Positions 16,791 through 25,839 of a stretch of DNA of 64,000 nt are shown here, piece by piece (positions within the stretch are counted from its first letter, which is position 1; each line of letters begins with the position of its first letter). The translations under genes were made by a program, and so were the position numbers. The stretch covers positions 930,001 to 994,000 of the forward strand of contig NZ_AP025507.1 of NCBI RefSeq assembly GCF_024347595.1, given 5' to 3'. The stretch comes from Vibrio pomeroyi (GTDB taxonomy: Bacteria; Pseudomonadota; Gammaproteobacteria; Enterobacterales; Vibrionaceae). The notes under the pieces are model-generated. The model saw only the letters and a list, made by a program, of their open reading frames with translations. It was not told the origin of the DNA and did no database searches.

Positions 16791-17447
16791 ATGAAGGCAG
16801 TCTCGAAAGACGACAACTTCTACTTCTTATTCTATGCACTGTTGGTGTTGTTTTTTGGTTGCGCGGTGATGCAGCAGTTTTACCCGCAAGGCCAAAAAAC
16901 GATTCTATTTTTGATCATTATTACCTTAGCGGTTTCGATTGTCGGCATTCATAAAGAGCGTTCTTTGTATCGCTCTTGGTATGGATTGTTGTTGATCACG
17001 GCGTCGGTGTCGGGTGTGTTTTCGTTCTTAGAAGGCTACAACTTGTCTATCGTGACGTTAACTGCGTTGGCCATTTTTCTGTTTTCACATATTTACTCGG
17101 CTTTAAGGCAGGTGATACAAGCGAAAACCGTCACACCAAATCACATCATTGGGTCTATCTGTATTTATCTGTTGTTGGGTTTTGCGTGGTCGACCATCTA
17201 CTTGTTGATTTTGGAAATCTTTCCGAATGCATTTAACGGCTTAGAAGAGCAAGTTTGGTTAACTAATTTGTTCAATGCGATGTATTTCAGCTTCATCACT
17301 TTGACTACGGTGGGCTATGGTGACATTTCACCTGCTTTACCTATTGCTCAGTTCTTTGTGTTTATGGAGTCGATCATTGGCAGTTTTTACTTAGCGATTA
17401 TGGTCGCGAGCTTGGTAAGCATTCGGCTGGCTCAATCTCAGTCCTAA
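16791..17447 (+). CDS. Potassium channel-like protein (ion transport 2 family)
   Basis: This 218-residue membrane protein has about six helices. The last two enclose a pore loop with the selectivity filter TTVGYGD (near residue 176), the hallmark of K+ channels. There is no cytosolic RCK/TrkA domain. Its ATG directly follows the TAG of the AI-2E gene, so the genes are tightly coupled. A K+ channel may balance charge for the transporters in this operon; that is inference. Confidence 0.88.
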   Translation: MKAVSKDDNFYFLFYALLVLFFGCAVMQQFYPQGQKTILFLIIITLAVSIVGIHKERSLYRSWYGLLLITASVSGVFSFLEGYNLSIVTLTALAIFLFSHIYSALRQVIQAKTVTPNHIIGSICIYLLLGFAWSTIYLLILEIFPNAFNGLEEQVWLTNLFNAMYFSFITLTTVGYGDISPALPIAQFFVFMESIIGSFYLAIMVASLVSIRLAQSQS

Positions 17448-17460
17448 TCGAGCAGATACA

Positions 17461-17495
17461 AAGAAGCCCGGCAATCGCCGGGCTTCTTCTGTTTT
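17461..17495 (+). terminator. Strong terminator of the 13.5-17.4 kb operon
   Basis: AAGAAGCCCGGC and its exact complement pair around AATC and are followed by CTGTTTT. It lies 13 bases past the channel gene. Confidence 0.92.
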
Positions 17496-17576
17496 ATGCT
17501 GTTCAAAGTCATACGTAGCTTTGAGATAGAGCTCGCTATGAGCTTCGAATCTTAGGTCTCAGTGCGAGCTAAAACC

Positions 17577-18116
17577 TTAAGCCTCAGAGCCTTGGATCTT
17601 CTCTAGCTCAGCGATAGTCGTTTGAGACACTAACTGACCGTCCATGTAGTAAGTCACGTTCTGACCTTCTTTGATACCAGTCAGCGTTGCTGTTTCGCCA
17701 CTGGTGTAGACGATATCCATTTGAATCGTGTTTTCGTCAATCTTGATCATTTCACCAGTCTCGATAGTGCGGTTGTTTGAGATTGGGCCTACAGGCGCCT
17801 CTTTTAGGCTTGGGTCAAGTTCATCATTAACCTTAAAGTGTGTGTCTGTTTTTGTATCGAACACGTGTGGCGCGCCGCTGATTGGGTTTTTACCCGTCCA
17901 GAATTCAAGTGAGTTGAATACTACGTAGTCGGCTGCGGTTGTAATACCGTACACAGGCGCTAATAAGAAGTTTACACCTGCACGAGCATAGCGGTTATCG
18001 ACAACTTCAACGTTAAATTTCATCACTTTCCCTGTTACGGCGTTACTGCCGATACAACCAGTTAGCGCAGAAGCCAAAACCGTTAGTCCTACAATTTTAA
18101 GTGCAATCTTTTTCAT
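17577..18116 (-). CDS. DUF3332 lipoprotein
   Basis: This 179-residue lipoprotein starts MKKIALKIVGL, and the lipobox LTGC places the lipidated cysteine at residue 20. The mature part contains the DUF3332 pattern (NAVTGKVMKFNVEVVDNRYARAG, ADYVVFNSLEFWTGKNPI). The ATG at 18116 is six bases after an AGGT site; the open frame upstream to 18242 would bury the signal peptide and is rejected. The C-terminal half reads as a beta-rich domain. The function of DUF3332 proteins is unknown. It is transcribed alone. Confidence 0.85.
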   Translation of the reverse strand: MKKIALKIVGLTVLASALTGCIGSNAVTGKVMKFNVEVVDNRYARAGVNFLLAPVYGITTAADYVVFNSLEFWTGKNPISGAPHVFDTKTDTHFKVNDELDPSLKEAPVGPISNNRTIETGEMIKIDENTIQMDIVYTSGETATLTGIKEGQNVTYYMDGQLVSQTTIAELEKIQGSEA

Positions 18117-18283
18117 TTTAGTACCTGTATAAGTTAGAAGTCTGTTTCGTTGGAACAGGTGTAGTATGGTTTTTATTCGATGGTCAGTTTTACCATTTAA
18201 CGCCATTGGCGATATAAAGTGGTCACGTATTTGAAGCCTCAAAATTTTCTTATGGGGAACTTAACTACAGAAAATTCGGACAT

Positions 18284-18313
18284 AAAAAAAGCGCGACCTA
18301 AAAGGGCGCGCTT
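18284..18313 (-). terminator. Terminator of the 53-residue gene
   Basis: AAGCGCG and CGCGCTT pair around a partly paired centre. On the minus strand the stem is followed by TTTTTTT. It ends 37 bases past the small gene at 18351, supporting that gene as transcribed. Confidence 0.75.
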
Positions 18314-18350
18314 AATGTTTTGAAAGGAAGAGTCGTGATAATAACAGCGG

Positions 18351-18512
18351 TTACTTCATGACATAGTTATAAGTCTTCACCGCAAGCCAACGGAAAAATC
18401 GGAATAAAAGGGTGGTGGCTTTAAAGACAAACTTGGCAATTGAGACCGTTGCTTCACCAGCAATGCTCACGCACTTATGTAAATCGGATTCTTTGTATTC
18501 TGAATAGGTCAT
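18351..18512 (-). CDS. Small basic hypothetical protein (53 residues)
   Basis: The frame starts with ATG at 18512, close behind GAGAG, and runs 53 codons to a TAA. The sequence begins MTYSEYKESDLHKCV and ends RWLAVKTYNYVMK. An amphipathic, moderately hydrophobic middle (VSIAKFVFKATTLLFRFFRWL) could lie on or in the membrane. A T-rich terminator follows. I do not recognise it, but the ribosome site and terminator make it a credible gene. Confidence 0.5.
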   Translation of the reverse strand: MTYSEYKESDLHKCVSIAGEATVSIAKFVFKATTLLFRFFRWLAVKTYNYVMK

Positions 18513-18778
18513 GATGTTCTCTCACTTCTCGCTGTTATTTTGCATATATAAGTAAAGACTCCTGTCTGGCTGTATACCCTGAGTGCGTAATGTACGAATA
18601 TTCGCCGATCGGGACTTACCATTTAATGCCATGTGGTCTAAAAATTAGCCGAATGAGAATGTGTTGAGCGAATTTAAGCGCCTACCTAGGGTTAGCGCCT
18701 GAAGTAACCGAAAAACCGTGGCCAATAATGTTATGATCTCGGGTTCAGCTCCGTGAGTTATAAAGAATAGGAAAGAGA

Positions 18779-19372
18779 ATGAGCAACCTTACAGAACAGC
18801 AAGAAGCCGCAATGGCGACGTTTAAAGAAAACTTACACCTGCCAAATGGTGGTTTTCATAAACTGATTATCGAGCTAAGTAAGGAATTTCAGCTGCCTTT
18901 TCAAAAGGTACGCGCTGTTTTAAAGAAAGCTCAAAAAGACGTGGAACGTCAGATCCGCGAAGATTTTTCGAGTGTCGATGAGGCAGTTCTTAGCCAAGCA
19001 AATTGGTTGAGCATTATTAAATCGAAGCTAGTCGAGTTGGCGGAAGATAACCAAACGGTTATGGATAAACTGCAACTCAACCTGAAATATCAGAAAGTGT
19101 TGGCTGCAACCAATGGTTCAATCGCAAGTGAAGACGAGCGTGACGAGTTGATCGAAGAATTGATTCAAGCTTATGAGAAAGAGGTGTTCAAACCTTTACT
19201 GGCAATGCTGCATACAACAAAGCTGTATTGGAAGTTAATGCTGGTGGATGAGACATGTAAGATGAATGAGGAGAATCGTGAGAAGTTCAGTGATTACCCT
19301 CAACACATGCAAGCTGCAGAACACTTATATACGCTGGATCAGAAGTTAAGGTCGATGCCGTTAACTTATTAG
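18779..19372 (+). CDS. Hypothetical helical cytosolic protein
   Basis: The product is 197 residues, highly charged and predicted to be almost all helical, with no signal peptide or membrane segment. A GGAAAGAGA ribosome site precedes the ATG. It contains a heptad-like middle (about residues 55-95) and many Glu/Lys pairs. I cannot assign a family or function. It is transcribed alone. The 19373-19603 stretch after it has only a weak long-range stem (AACCTAGC ... GCTAGGTT) before a T-run near 19493. Confidence 0.6.
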   Translation: MSNLTEQQEAAMATFKENLHLPNGGFHKLIIELSKEFQLPFQKVRAVLKKAQKDVERQIREDFSSVDEAVLSQANWLSIIKSKLVELAEDNQTVMDKLQLNLKYQKVLAATNGSIASEDERDELIEELIQAYEKEVFKPLLAMLHTTKLYWKLMLVDETCKMNEENREKFSDYPQHMQAAEHLYTLDQKLRSMPLTY

Positions 19373-19603
19373 TCCATGAATGCACTGATAATGACGCAGT
19401 GGTGATTCAGAGTTCGATATAAGTTGGTTTCAATAGAAGCACGATAACCTAGCTAGCGTTAGCCGCGTGTGAAATGCAAAAAGGGCTAGGTTTTTGATCT
19501 GTTTTACTTCTACTCTATTTTGTTCTGCTAGAGCGAATTGAGGGTGACATCTTTTATATCTTTGGAACTAGGCGATGTTTCTTTTGGTCGCCTTTGGGAA
19601 ATG

Positions 19604-19813
19604 CTATAGGAGTGTGAAATGTCCTAGGGTGTTTCCGTTGCGCGAAACGATAGTTCCGATGCTGTCTCTTTCATTAAATTCAAAGTCGATGAGATAACTG
19701 TTGTGTTGTAGCTTGGGCAATATGTGGCGGTGAAGTATATCGCTATTGAGCTGTCGAATCTCGGTGACCCATGAAAGTTCTTCTTTGTGTAAATCTATTT
19801 TGATCTTGAGCAT
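19604..19813 (-). CDS. Small hypothetical protein (69 residues)
   Basis: A 69-codon frame begins with ATG at 19813, six bases after AAAAGGT, a good ribosome site. The sequence (MLKIKIDLHKEELSWVTEIRQ ... GTIVSRNGNTLGHFTLL) looks like a small soluble alpha/beta protein. No family is recognised. It is convergent with the gene at 18779. Confidence 0.45.
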   Translation of the reverse strand: MLKIKIDLHKEELSWVTEIRQLNSDILHRHILPKLQHNSYLIDFEFNERDSIGTIVSRNGNTLGHFTLL

Positions 19814-20610
19814 TTATTACCTTTTAGTTTATTGACTGTTTTTTCGCGTGATAGTTGGTACCAATGGGTTTGTCTTGTTGTTCTGCGTGACATAACTGTG
19901 CCTTGTGTTTATTACATATATATTTAAGTTTTCGATCTATTGTGAATTCGCTAAAAAGAAAGCAAATGACGAATAGAACGGTAGTGGGATCTAATTGAGA
20001 AGCTATTGAATGACTATCTGGGTGAAAGCTGACGCAGAGATGGTGTAACGAGGAATCGAGAACTGTCTTTGTGGAACTTGGACTTACTTTAGCATTAACA
20101 GCTCTATAGATTAGAGCCAGGTGGCGAACTATACGCCTAGTTTTTAGAATTACAACCCTATTTTAAAATTAATTTAAAATAATTTTGATTTAAATATCAC
20201 CACAATTTTAGCGCTAAAGAGAGAAATGGGTGGCGAACTTACTCTTTCTTAAGTAGTGCCACTGGCTATGCTGTTCGAACATAAGCTCTCCTCAAGAACT
20301 ATCGGTCTTCTTATCTTGTCATTTGTAATTAACTCGCTGTTATATAGTAGTTTTACATTGTAAATTTCTCGCCCTTTCATGGCTCAAGGCACGTATGTTG
20401 TGACTTTATGGTGATATCACTCTTTGAAATTTTCAGCCTTGCCTACTCATCCTTCATTTCTTCCTTCATTTGATTACTATTTATCCTTTCTGTTCTTCAA
20501 TGCTGTTCAGTTATGTTCGTTTTGGATAGTGGTTTGCCAAAATGTGAATAATCACTTTTACGTTTCTGAATAATAAAGTTGTTGTGTACCTTAATTACTG
20601 CAAATATAAT
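19814..20610. other. Long non-coding gap before the siderophore locus
   Basis: No frame over about 40 codons with a ribosome site was found here. The region is AT-rich. An 11-base word, GGTGGCGAACT, occurs twice about 110 bases apart (near 20116 and 20226). The first copy starts a small GGCG/CGCC hairpin followed by TAGTTTTTAG, which might be a weak terminator or the end of a small RNA. I cannot name anything else. Confidence 0.4.
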
Positions 20611-20625
20611 TGATAATAATTCTCA
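20611..20625. promoter_or_regulatory. Fur box before the siderophore importer
   Basis: TGATAATAATTCTCA matches the 7-1-7 Fur consensus (TGATAAT-N-ATTATCA) at all defined positions but one. It lies about 145 bases before the ABC importer genes, so iron repression through Fur is expected. Confidence 0.8.
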
Positions 20626-20769
20626 CTTGCGTTACAAGTTTGTTGTCAAATCAATGACAGACTTTAAATTATCGTTATTTAGCAGTTGTGTAGGCCCCAT
20701 GCTCACCCATGAGTAATCAGACTTTCATTGTCATGAGTGGTGGTTTGTCTCAATGGCAAAGGAAGAAAC

Positions 20770-21705
20770 ATGAAGAAAACAATCAATTCAGTTCGCCAGT
20801 TATTGAGCGGACTTGCTATCGTTCTTGCATCATCATTCATGATTACTGCTCAAGCGGAAACCGTGACTATTGAACACGTAAAGGGCACAGCGCAGTTTGA
20901 TGAAGTGCCACAACGAGTCGTCGTTCTGGGTTTTGGTAGCTTGGATGTGCTAGACAAAATTGGTGTGAAGCCAGTAGGCGCGCCTCATAGCCTAATGCCT
21001 GATTACCTAGAGTCTTACAAAGAAACGACAGCAAACACTGGCTCGTTGAGCGAACCTGATTTTGAAGCTATCTACATGCTGAAGCCTGACGTGATCATCG
21101 CTGAAAATCGTATGCTTAAGGTTTACGACAAGTTGGTACAAATTGCTCCGACGATCATGTTCTCTATTGAAGGTGACAAGTACTGGGCTGACGCTCAAGA
21201 AAACTGGCGTGCACTAGGTCAGCTATTTGATAAGCAGGCTGAAGTTGAAGCGATCATCACAGAGACTCAAGATTCTATTGCAGCGGTAAACGACAAAGTA
21301 ACGTCTGGCGAAACCACAGCAATGATGCTGATGAACAACGGCAACAACATTGCGATGTTCAACAAAGGCAGCCGCTTCTCAATTATCTTTGACGACTTCG
21401 GTTACGTTGAATCAAAGAGTGCAACAGTAGCGCCAATCAAAGGTACGCACGGTAACCTTATCTCTTTCGAATACATTGCAGATGCAAAACCTGAAGTGCT
21501 TTACATCCTAGACCGTGAGAAAGCGATTGGTAAGTCAGAAGGTCGTGCACCACAACTGTTTGATAACCCATTGGTAGCAGCAACACCTGCAGCGCAACAA
21601 GGCAACATCGTGTACCTTGATTCAAGTGCTTGGTACCTGGCTGGTGGCGGTGTAACAGCGATTCATAGAATGTTGGGTGACATTGAACGTACCATTCAAC
21701 AGTAA
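20770..21705 (+). CDS. Ferric-siderophore ABC transporter, periplasmic binding protein
   Basis: This 311-residue protein has a signal peptide (cleavage near TAQAE) and a two-lobed metal-siderophore binding fold of the FatB/YclQ/CeuE/VctP group. Recognisable blocks are the N-terminal VEHVKGTAQFDEVPQRVVVL, EPDFEAIYMLKPDVIIAE and the late WYLAGGGV. It captures a ferric catecholate or similar chelate in the periplasm and passes it to the two permeases downstream. The ATG at 20770 follows GGAAGAAAC. The gene order (binding protein, permease, permease, ATPase) matches VctPDGC of V. cholerae, but the siderophore is not readable from sequence. Confidence 0.88.
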   Translation: MKKTINSVRQLLSGLAIVLASSFMITAQAETVTIEHVKGTAQFDEVPQRVVVLGFGSLDVLDKIGVKPVGAPHSLMPDYLESYKETTANTGSLSEPDFEAIYMLKPDVIIAENRMLKVYDKLVQIAPTIMFSIEGDKYWADAQENWRALGQLFDKQAEVEAIITETQDSIAAVNDKVTSGETTAMMLMNNGNNIAMFNKGSRFSIIFDDFGYVESKSATVAPIKGTHGNLISFEYIADAKPEVLYILDREKAIGKSEGRAPQLFDNPLVAATPAAQQGNIVYLDSSAWYLAGGGVTAIHRMLGDIERTIQQ

Positions 21706-21722
21706 CCAATAATCAGATTTTC

Positions 21723-21755
21723 GGGCTTATAAGAACGTTCTTATAAGCCCTTTTT
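21723..21755 (+). terminator. Perfect hairpin with T-run inside the importer operon
   Basis: GGGCTTATAAGAA and its exact complement are split by only two bases and followed by TTTTT. It lies between the binding protein and first permease, so it should reduce downstream transcription and leave the binding protein in excess. Confidence 0.85.
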
Positions 21756-21801
21756 CACTTTTCATACGGGCTATCCGAGACCTACCTTTAGTATTATTTC
21801 T

Positions 21802-22755
21802 ATGTTGAAACCCATTGCAGCTGCTGTATTTCTTGTTGTGTTATGCGTTGCGTCATTGATGATTGGGGTCGCTGAAATCAGTTTTAGTGACTTCTTCAAT
21901 GGCAACCAACACGCCAACTCTATTTATATCGTTAGTCGAATCCCTCGATTGCTCGCCATTGTACTGGCCGGTGCCGGTTTGAGTGTCTCTGGTTTGATCA
22001 TGCAGCAAATCGTTCAAAACAAGTTTGCCGCGCCTTCAACGATGGGAACGATCGACTGTGCCATGTTGGGTTACATCGTTGGTATTCTTGTATTGGGTAA
22101 CGCAGCTCAATGGAGCTATCTCGGCTTCATCTTCGCATTTGCTGTGTTTGGCACCATGTTGTTGGTTCGTTTCTTACAGCATCTTAAGTTCAAGAATGCG
22201 GTACTAGTGCCTTTGATTGGCATCATGTATGGCAATGTGGTTTCCGCGTTAACGACATTTATCGCCTACAAATACGATTTGGTACAAACCATGTCGGCGT
22301 GGACTATGGCGAACTTTGCGAGTGTCTTGCAGGGTAGCTATGAAATCCTTTATCTCGCGGTACCTGCTTGTGTGTTGGCTTATTACTTCGCGAGTCAGTT
22401 CAGTGCGGCGAGCATCGGTGAGAGCTTCGCGAAAAACATCGGTTTGAATTACCAGAAGATCGTCTTTATTGGCGTCGCTCTTGTCGCTATCTGCGCTTCT
22501 TCTGTGGTGATGATTGTTGGCGTTATTCCATTCCTTGGCCTTATCGTGCCGAATGTTGTGTCGCTGATGATGGGTGATAACATGAAGAAGATCCTGCCTT
22601 GGACAGCCTATTGGGGTGTGATCTTGGTGTTGGCTTGTGACTTGTTAGCGCGAATCGTCATCTTCCCTTATGAGATTCCAATCTCAATGGTAATCAGCAT
22701 CTTTGGTGGCTTGATTTTTATCTACCTAATCATGAGAGACAAGTCGAATGCGTGA
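21802..22755 (+). CDS. Siderophore ABC transporter permease 1 (FecCD family)
   Basis: This 317-residue inner-membrane permease has about nine or ten helices and the FecCD family blocks: VSRIPRLLAIVLAGAGLSVSGLIMQQIVQN (conserved R-P-R-L and G-x-x-L-S-x-S-G), and the cytoplasmic coupling region GVIPFLGLIVPNVV. It pairs with the second permease to form the channel for the ferric chelate. The second permease gene overlaps its end by 8 bases, indicating translational coupling. It corresponds in position to VctD. Confidence 0.9.
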   Translation: MLKPIAAAVFLVVLCVASLMIGVAEISFSDFFNGNQHANSIYIVSRIPRLLAIVLAGAGLSVSGLIMQQIVQNKFAAPSTMGTIDCAMLGYIVGILVLGNAAQWSYLGFIFAFAVFGTMLLVRFLQHLKFKNAVLVPLIGIMYGNVVSALTTFIAYKYDLVQTMSAWTMANFASVLQGSYEILYLAVPACVLAYYFASQFSAASIGESFAKNIGLNYQKIVFIGVALVAICASSVVMIVGVIPFLGLIVPNVVSLMMGDNMKKILPWTAYWGVILVLACDLLARIVIFPYEIPISMVISIFGGLIFIYLIMRDKSNA

Positions 22756-23698
22756 TTCAGTAAAAATTGCGATTCTGGCTATCGCGTCTTTGGGTATGAC
22801 CGCGGTTTTTGTGGGGCAGGGGTTAACGTGGGATAACTACGAGTTCTTCTTGTTTTTGCGACTACCAAAACTGTTGTCGATTGTGTTGGCTGCGGTGGCG
22901 ATCTCTGCGTCGTCATTGGTTTTCCAAACCATCACTAATAATCGAATTCTAACCCCATCTATCTTGGGCTTTGATAGCTTATACATGCTGGTTCAAACGG
23001 TGCTTCTGTTTGTATTTGGCAGTACGAGTTTCTGGGTAATTGATTCCATCGCAAACTTTTCGATGTCTGTGACTGTGATGATCTTGTTCTCTTTTGCTCT
23101 GTTCCACTTCTACTTTAAGAGCAAGCGAAACAACGTATTCACACTGCTGCTGATTGGTATCGTGTGTGGTAGCGTATTCTCGAGTTTGTCTAACTTCTTG
23201 GCGATGTTGATTGATCCGAACGAGTTTGCGGTGCTGCAGAATGTGATGTTCGCAAGCTTCAATAACGTGAAAGGTGAACTGGTTTACCTCAGCCTTGCTC
23301 CACTAGGTTTGAGTTTGTTGGGATTATGGGTGTTGGCGCCTAAACTCGATGTGCTTTGGCTTGGTGTCGATAACGCGACAAGCTTAGGTGTGAACACCAA
23401 GCGACTGACTCAGATTACCTTGGTGATTGTGTCGGTAATGGTGGCAGTTTCTACAGCCTTGGTTGGCCCAGTGCTTTTCTTTGGCTTGATCACCGTGAGT
23501 TTGGCTCGTCAGATATTCAGCTCTTATCAGCACCGCACTCTTATCATTGCTAGCAGCTTATTAGCAGTAGTGTTACTCGTTTCTGGCCAATGGTTCATCG
23601 AAAAAGTGATGTCGTTTGAAACCACAGTGAGTGTGATCATTAACTTGGTCGGCGGTTTGTATTTTATGTTCTTGTTGTTACGCACCAGAATTCAGTAA
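22748..23698 (+). CDS. Siderophore ABC transporter permease 2 (FecCD family)
   Basis: This 316-residue permease has the same helix plan: FLFLRLPKLLSIVLAAVAISASSLVFQTITNN near the N-terminus, and VGPVLFFGLITVSLARQI as the coupling region before the last two helices. The coupling motif is less canonical than in permease 1, as is usual for the second subunit. It starts inside the end of permease 1. It corresponds in position to VctG. Confidence 0.9.
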   Translation: MRDSVKIAILAIASLGMTAVFVGQGLTWDNYEFFLFLRLPKLLSIVLAAVAISASSLVFQTITNNRILTPSILGFDSLYMLVQTVLLFVFGSTSFWVIDSIANFSMSVTVMILFSFALFHFYFKSKRNNVFTLLLIGIVCGSVFSSLSNFLAMLIDPNEFAVLQNVMFASFNNVKGELVYLSLAPLGLSLLGLWVLAPKLDVLWLGVDNATSLGVNTKRLTQITLVIVSVMVAVSTALVGPVLFFGLITVSLARQIFSSYQHRTLIIASSLLAVVLLVSGQWFIEKVMSFETTVSVIINLVGGLYFMFLLLRTRIQ

Positions 23699-23710
23699 AG
23701 GTAGTAAGTA

Positions 23711-24475
23711 GTGATTAAATTAACAGGTTTAAGTAAGAAGTATGGCAAATCACTCGTGGTGGATGATGCCAGCGCTATGTTCCCGAAAGGGGAAGTGACT
23801 TCTATTATTGGCCCAAATGGTGCGGGTAAAAGTACACTGCTTTCAATGGCGAGTCGCTTAACAGACAGTGATGCTGGTGAAGTCATTATTGGCGACAAGC
23901 TACTGGCTGAATGGGATACCAAAGAGCTGGCTAAGCACCTTGCGGTATTAAGACAGTCGAACAGCATCAATATGCGATTTACGATTCGCGAATTGGTGTG
24001 TTTTGGTCGTTTCCCCCATTCACAAGGTCGCTTAAAAGACGAAGATCATAAGATCGTTGACACAGCGTTAGAGCACCTTGGTATTACTGATATTCAAAAC
24101 AAATACCTTGATGAGTTGAGTGGCGGTCAGCGTCAAATGGCGTTCATCGCCATGGTTGTGGCACAAGATACAGACTATGTGTTCCTAGATGAGCCACTGA
24201 ACAACCTAGATATTAAGCACTCTGTAGAGATCATGCAGACGCTTCGTCGTTTGGCGCATGAGTTTAATAAAGCGGTGGTGATCGTAATTCACGACATCAA
24301 CTTTGCTTCTTGTTACTCAGATAACATTGTCGCGATGAAAAAAGGCCAAGTGGTTAAGTCGGGTAAGGTTTCGGAAGTGGTTGAAAAATCAGTGATGGAG
24401 TCGATCTACGAGATCCCATTTGAGATTCGCGAGTTCGATGGCGTTCGTATCTGTATGTACTATTCGGGTCGTTAG
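23711..24475 (+). CDS. Siderophore ABC transporter ATP-binding protein
   Basis: This 254-residue ATPase powers the importer from the cytosolic side. Walker A is GPNGAGKST (about residue 37), the signature motif is LSGGQRQM, Walker B is YVFLDEP, and the switch histidine lies in VIVIHDIN. The start is GTG at 23711 with AAAGG upstream. It ends the operon before a strong terminator and corresponds in position to VctC. Confidence 0.92.
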   Translation: MIKLTGLSKKYGKSLVVDDASAMFPKGEVTSIIGPNGAGKSTLLSMASRLTDSDAGEVIIGDKLLAEWDTKELAKHLAVLRQSNSINMRFTIRELVCFGRFPHSQGRLKDEDHKIVDTALEHLGITDIQNKYLDELSGGQRQMAFIAMVVAQDTDYVFLDEPLNNLDIKHSVEIMQTLRRLAHEFNKAVVIVIHDINFASCYSDNIVAMKKGQVVKSGKVSEVVEKSVMESIYEIPFEIREFDGVRICMYYSGR

Positions 24476-24502
24476 ACTCATTAGTTTCTAACTACAAAAG
24501 TG

Positions 24503-24534
24503 AAAAGAGCTCCCGTATTAGGAGCTCTTTTTGT
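24503..24534 (+). terminator. Terminator of the siderophore importer operon
   Basis: AAAAGAGCTCC and its complement pair around CGTATTA and are followed by TTTT. The remaining gap up to 24813 shows no other feature. Confidence 0.9.
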
Positions 24535-24813
24535 TTCTCGTTACCGGATCTTTTGCTAACGCCTTTTAATGGCCGAAAGCTCGATTAACCAAAATAAAGT
24601 GAGTTGCATAAAAGGTGAACACCTGAATTTACCCGTGAATTGCTTAAACATTGTCCGCCGAGTTTCTGACATGCATATGAGCTCAGCGTTAGTTTGATGT
24701 CACTCGAAGATCTACTCTTCATTTTTAACAATCATTTGTCATTTTCATGTTGAGTGGTGCGAAAAGCCATCTACACTATGATTATAACTGTTTGATTTTT
24801 ATACGAGGCATCA

Positions 24814-25839
24814 ATGAGTCGTAAACCAATAGTGTTAGTCGTAGATGACACGCCAAGTAACTTGGATGTGTTAACTGCAATACTCAAAGATACCTACCAA
24901 GTAAAGGTAGCCATTAACGGTTCCATTGGCATCAAGATAGCGAAGATGGTGCCTCAGCCTGACCTAATTCTTCTCGACATCATGATGCCCGACATCGATG
25001 GCTACGAGGTGTGCAGTCAGCTAAAAGCACAGCCGAATACCGCGCATATACCGATTATATTTGTTACTGCCAAAATTGATCCTGAAGCTGAAGTGAAAGG
25101 GTTGTCTTTAGGCGCTGTTGATTATTTAACGAAACCTATTACCCCTGAAATTGCTCTACAGCGTGTGAAGACCCATATTATGTTGTATGACCAACAACGC
25201 GCTTTGTTCAGCCAAGTTAAAGAGAAAACCCAAGAGATCAACCTTGGCAAGTTAGAGACCCTGAATATCTTGGGCAGGGCGGCGGAGTTCAAAGATAACG
25301 AAACGGGCATGCACGTTATGCGCATGAGCCATTATTGCGAAATATTAGCCAAAGCCTTGGGCATGACAGACGAAGATGCGGAAACCTTGCGTGATGCCGC
25401 GCCGATGCACGACATTGGTAAGATAGGTATTCCTGATAGCGTGTTACTTAAACCGGGTAAGTTGGATGCCGACGAATGGACGATTATGCAGAAACACGTT
25501 GAATTCGGTGTCGAGATACTTGGCAGGCAGAGTGATTCCAAATTAATGCAAATGGCCATTCAAGTCGCGCAATATCACCATGAAAAGTGGGATGGCAGTG
25601 GTTACCCAAACCAGATAGCAGGCGAAGATATTCCTTTAGTCGGGCGTATCGCTGCGGTAGCCGATGTATTTGATGCTTTGACCGCAGAGAGGCCCTACAA
25701 AAAAGCGTGGAGTGTCGATGAAGCGTTGAGTTTGTTTGAAGATCAGAAGGGCAAACACTTTGACCCGAGAATCGTAGAGCTGTTGTTTGAAAACTTACCT
25801 CAGATTTTAGCCATTAAAGAAAAATTCAAAGATGATTAA
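24814..25839 (+). CDS. Response regulator with HD-GYP output (c-di-GMP phosphodiesterase)
   Basis: This 341-residue cytosolic protein has a receiver domain (residues 1-125; DD at 11-12, phospho-acceptor Asp in LILLDIMMPD near residue 54, Lys in YLTKPI) and an HD-GYP domain (about 155-335). The catalytic motifs MHDIGKIGIPD, YHHEKWDGSGYP and the GRIAAVADVFDALT block are intact, so it should hydrolyse c-di-GMP when phosphorylated. Its stop overlaps the start of the hybrid kinase gene by 8 bases, so the two are almost certainly a signalling pair. Confidence 0.93.
   Translation: MSRKPIVLVVDDTPSNLDVLTAILKDTYQVKVAINGSIGIKIAKMVPQPDLILLDIMMPDIDGYEVCSQLKAQPNTAHIPIIFVTAKIDPEAEVKGLSLGAVDYLTKPITPEIALQRVKTHIMLYDQQRALFSQVKEKTQEINLGKLETLNILGRAAEFKDNETGMHVMRMSHYCEILAKALGMTDEDAETLRDAAPMHDIGKIGIPDSVLLKPGKLDADEWTIMQKHVEFGVEILGRQSDSKLMQMAIQVAQYHHEKWDGSGYPNQIAGEDIPLVGRIAAVADVFDALTAERPYKKAWSVDEALSLFEDQKGKHFDPRIVELLFENLPQILAIKEKFKDD

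Noticed and set aside
20770..24475. Anguibactin-type fatDCBA locus
   Set aside because: The gene order (binding protein first, ATPase last) does not match fatDCBA, and no TonB receptor or biosynthesis gene is nearby.
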